This document shows positions 15,673 through 16,802 of a DNA stretch of 16,802 bases, in pieces; the first letter of the stretch is position 1, and the number at the start of each line of letters is the position of its first letter. The stretch comes from an uncultured Nocardiopsis sp. (GTDB lineage: Bacteria > Actinomycetota > Actinomycetes > Streptosporangiales > Streptosporangiaceae). The notes under the pieces were generated by a model, which worked only from the letters and a program-made list of their open reading frames with translations, was not told where the DNA came from and did not search any database. Both the position numbers and the translations under genes were made by a program. The stretch spans positions 1-16,802 of the forward strand of contig CALGOD010000003.1 in the NCBI GenBank assembly GCA_937957845.1. Direction: 5' to 3'.

Positions 15673-16755
15673 TCAGGGACGCGGGTCCGGCCGCTCCCGG
15701 CGCACCCGTCCTTCCCGGTCGGCCGCCGCCCAGTGGCAGGCCACCCTTCGCTCGGCCCCGCCTCCCAGGACCGGGGGGTCCACGGTCCGGCAGCGATCGG
15801 CCACACCCGCGCGTTCCGCCTCCCCGGAGGCCAGCACCGGGCAGCGCGGATGGAACCGGCAGCCCGTGGGCACGCGTTTGGGGTCCGGCGGCTCACCCGA
15901 GAGCACCACGGGCTCGCCCTCCGCCTCCGGCAGCACCGACAGCAGCGCCCGCGTGTAGGGATGGGCGGGTGCGGACAACACCTCCTCCACCGTGCCCGAC
16001 TCCACCACCCGACCCAGGTACATCACCGCGACCCGGTCGGCGATGTTCCAGGCCAGACCCAGGTCGTGCGTGGCGACCAGGGCCGACAGCCCGAGGTCGT
16101 CCCGAAGGTCCAGCAACAGGCGCAGGATCTCCCCGCGCACCGACGCGTCCAACGAGGCCACCGGCTCGTCCGCCACCAGCACCTCGGGCTCCAGCACCAG
16201 CGCTCCCGCGATCACCACGCGTTGGCGTTGGCCGCCGGACAGCTCGTGCGGGTAACGGGGGAGGAACCGCTCGGGTGGGCGCAGGCCGGCCTTGGCCAGT
16301 GCGGCACCGACCCGCTCCGCCTCGTCGGCGAGGGTCCCCTCGTGAACGCGCAGTCCCTCGACCACCGACTCGTAGACGGTGCGGCGTGGGTTGAGCGACC
16401 CGGTGGGGTCCTGCTGCACCAGCTGCACCCGTCGGCGGTAGCGGCGCATGTCGCGTGAACCGTAGCGCAGCGGGTTCCCCTCGAACACCACCTCGCCTCC
16501 GGTGGGGCGTTCCAGACCCAGCAGCACCCGGGCCAGCGTGGTCTTACCGCAGCCGGACTCCCCCACCAGCGCCACGATCTCACCCGCCGCGACGTCCAAG
16601 TCGACACCGTCCACGGCTCGCGCGGTACCTCGTCCACCACCGGGGGCGAACCCGGCGGTGAAGGCGACCTCCACCCTTCGGGCGCTCAGCAGGGGGGCCG
16701 TACCCCTGCCGGAGACGGGCGAGGTCTCGTGGGGATCGGTCTCGGTGGTGCTCAC
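15673..16755 (-). CDS. Oligopeptide/dipeptide ABC transporter ATP-binding protein (OppF/DppF-like)
   Basis: A 360-residue cytoplasmic ATPase subunit of a peptide/nickel-type importer. Walker A is GESGCGKTT (65-73, Lys71), the Q-loop is Gln115 in VQQDPTGSLNP, the signature is LSGGQRQR (172-179), Walker B is VLVADEP with Asp196-Glu197, the D-loop is SLD (201-203) and the H-loop is His230 in ATHD. The QDPTGSLNPR form of the Q-loop is typical of OppF/DppF. The C-terminal oligo_HPY region is present (HPYTRALLSVLP, then GCRFHPRCPVLASGEAE with further cysteines and VACHW). The GTG start follows GAGGAG and overlaps the stop of an upstream frame (GTGA), as expected for an OppD-OppF pair. The transported substrate cannot be told; the permease and binding-protein genes lie outside the window. 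Confidence 0.94.
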   Translation of the reverse strand: MSTTETDPHETSPVSGRGTAPLLSARRVEVAFTAGFAPGGGRGTARAVDGVDLDVAAGEIVALVGESGCGKTTLARVLLGLERPTGGEVVFEGNPLRYGSRDMRRYRRRVQLVQQDPTGSLNPRRTVYESVVEGLRVHEGTLADEAERVGAALAKAGLRPPERFLPRYPHELSGGQRQRVVIAGALVLEPEVLVADEPVASLDASVRGEILRLLLDLRDDLGLSALVATHDLGLAWNIADRVAVMYLGRVVESGTVEEVLSAPAHPYTRALLSVLPEAEGEPVVLSGEPPDPKRVPTGCRFHPRCPVLASGEAERAGVADRCRTVDPPVLGGGAERRVACHWAAADREGRVRRERPDPRP

Positions 16756-16802
16756 GGGCGTCTCTCCTCTGTGGGGGCGGCGGCCGGCGGCGGCACGGAG
16801 GC
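16752..16802 (-). CDS. 3' end of an upstream gene, probably the OppD/DppD-like ATPase
   Basis: The last 16 codons of a frame entering from the right edge end in TGA at 16752-16754 and overlap the next GTG start as GTGA. The peptide ASVPPPAAAPTEERRP is a low-complexity tail with mostly G/C third positions. The identity is inferred only from the overlap and from the usual OppD-OppF gene order. The adjacent frames are also open over this short span. Confidence 0.45.
   Translation of the reverse strand, partial: ASVPPPAAAPTEERRP

Noticed and set aside
14659..16458. A 599-codon plus-strand open frame opposite the NAT and Opp ATPase genes
   Set aside because: It crosses two recognised minus-strand genes and the hairpin element between them, and it has the composition of an antisense shadow.

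Overview
The window is GC-rich chromosomal DNA with strong G/C bias at third codon positions, many GTG starts and no transposase, integrase or CRISPR array. The ergothioneine genes and the order RodZ-like regulator, ftsK, RNase J, dapA (reading leftwards from dapA) are typical of Actinobacteria. A Streptosporangiales-type actinomycete such as Nocardiopsis or a relative is my best guess, but this is inferred from gene content and style only.

Left part (1-5841, all minus strand): the 5' part of a RodZ-like helix-turn-helix membrane protein gene, ftsK (DNA translocase), rnj (RNase J) and dapA (lysine/diaminopimelate pathway). dapA and rnj overlap as ATGA and are probably translationally coupled. 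A strong hairpin terminator then separates rnj from ftsK, which has its own ribosome site and a possible promoter. Upstream of dapA is a 321-base gene-free stretch packed with inverted repeats, one of which looks like a tRNA T-arm but does not fold into a tRNA.

Middle part (6163-9175): a minus-strand four-helix membrane protein of the phage-holin superfamily IV type, divergent from a plus-strand GNAT acetyltransferase. These are followed by plus-strand menA (menaquinone synthesis), a proline-rich lipoprotein and a small single-helix membrane protein that starts at a TTG overlapping the lipoprotein stop. A bidirectional hairpin terminator separates this run from the convergent right-hand operon.

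Right part (9246-16802, all minus strand): the end of an oligopeptide ABC ATPase gene (OppD-like, only 16 codons), a complete OppF/DppF-like ATPase, an arylamine N-acetyltransferase, and the ergothioneine genes egtA, egtB, egtC and egtD. The first three egt genes overlap one another.

The most striking point is that egtD has no stop codon before dapB. One reading frame of 575 codons encodes a complete EgtD with intact active-site residues, followed at once by a complete DapB. Either this is a natural EgtD-DapB bifunctional fusion, or dapB is also made alone from an internal GTG that sits exactly where a leaderless transcript from a TAnnnT -10 box would begin. Both may be true. egtE, the C-S lyase gene that usually completes the pathway, is not in the window. 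Other points worth checking are a CRP-like palindrome on the NAT stop codon upstream of egtA, a hairpin between egtC and egtD, and three mutually exclusive hairpins between the Opp ATPase and NAT genes.
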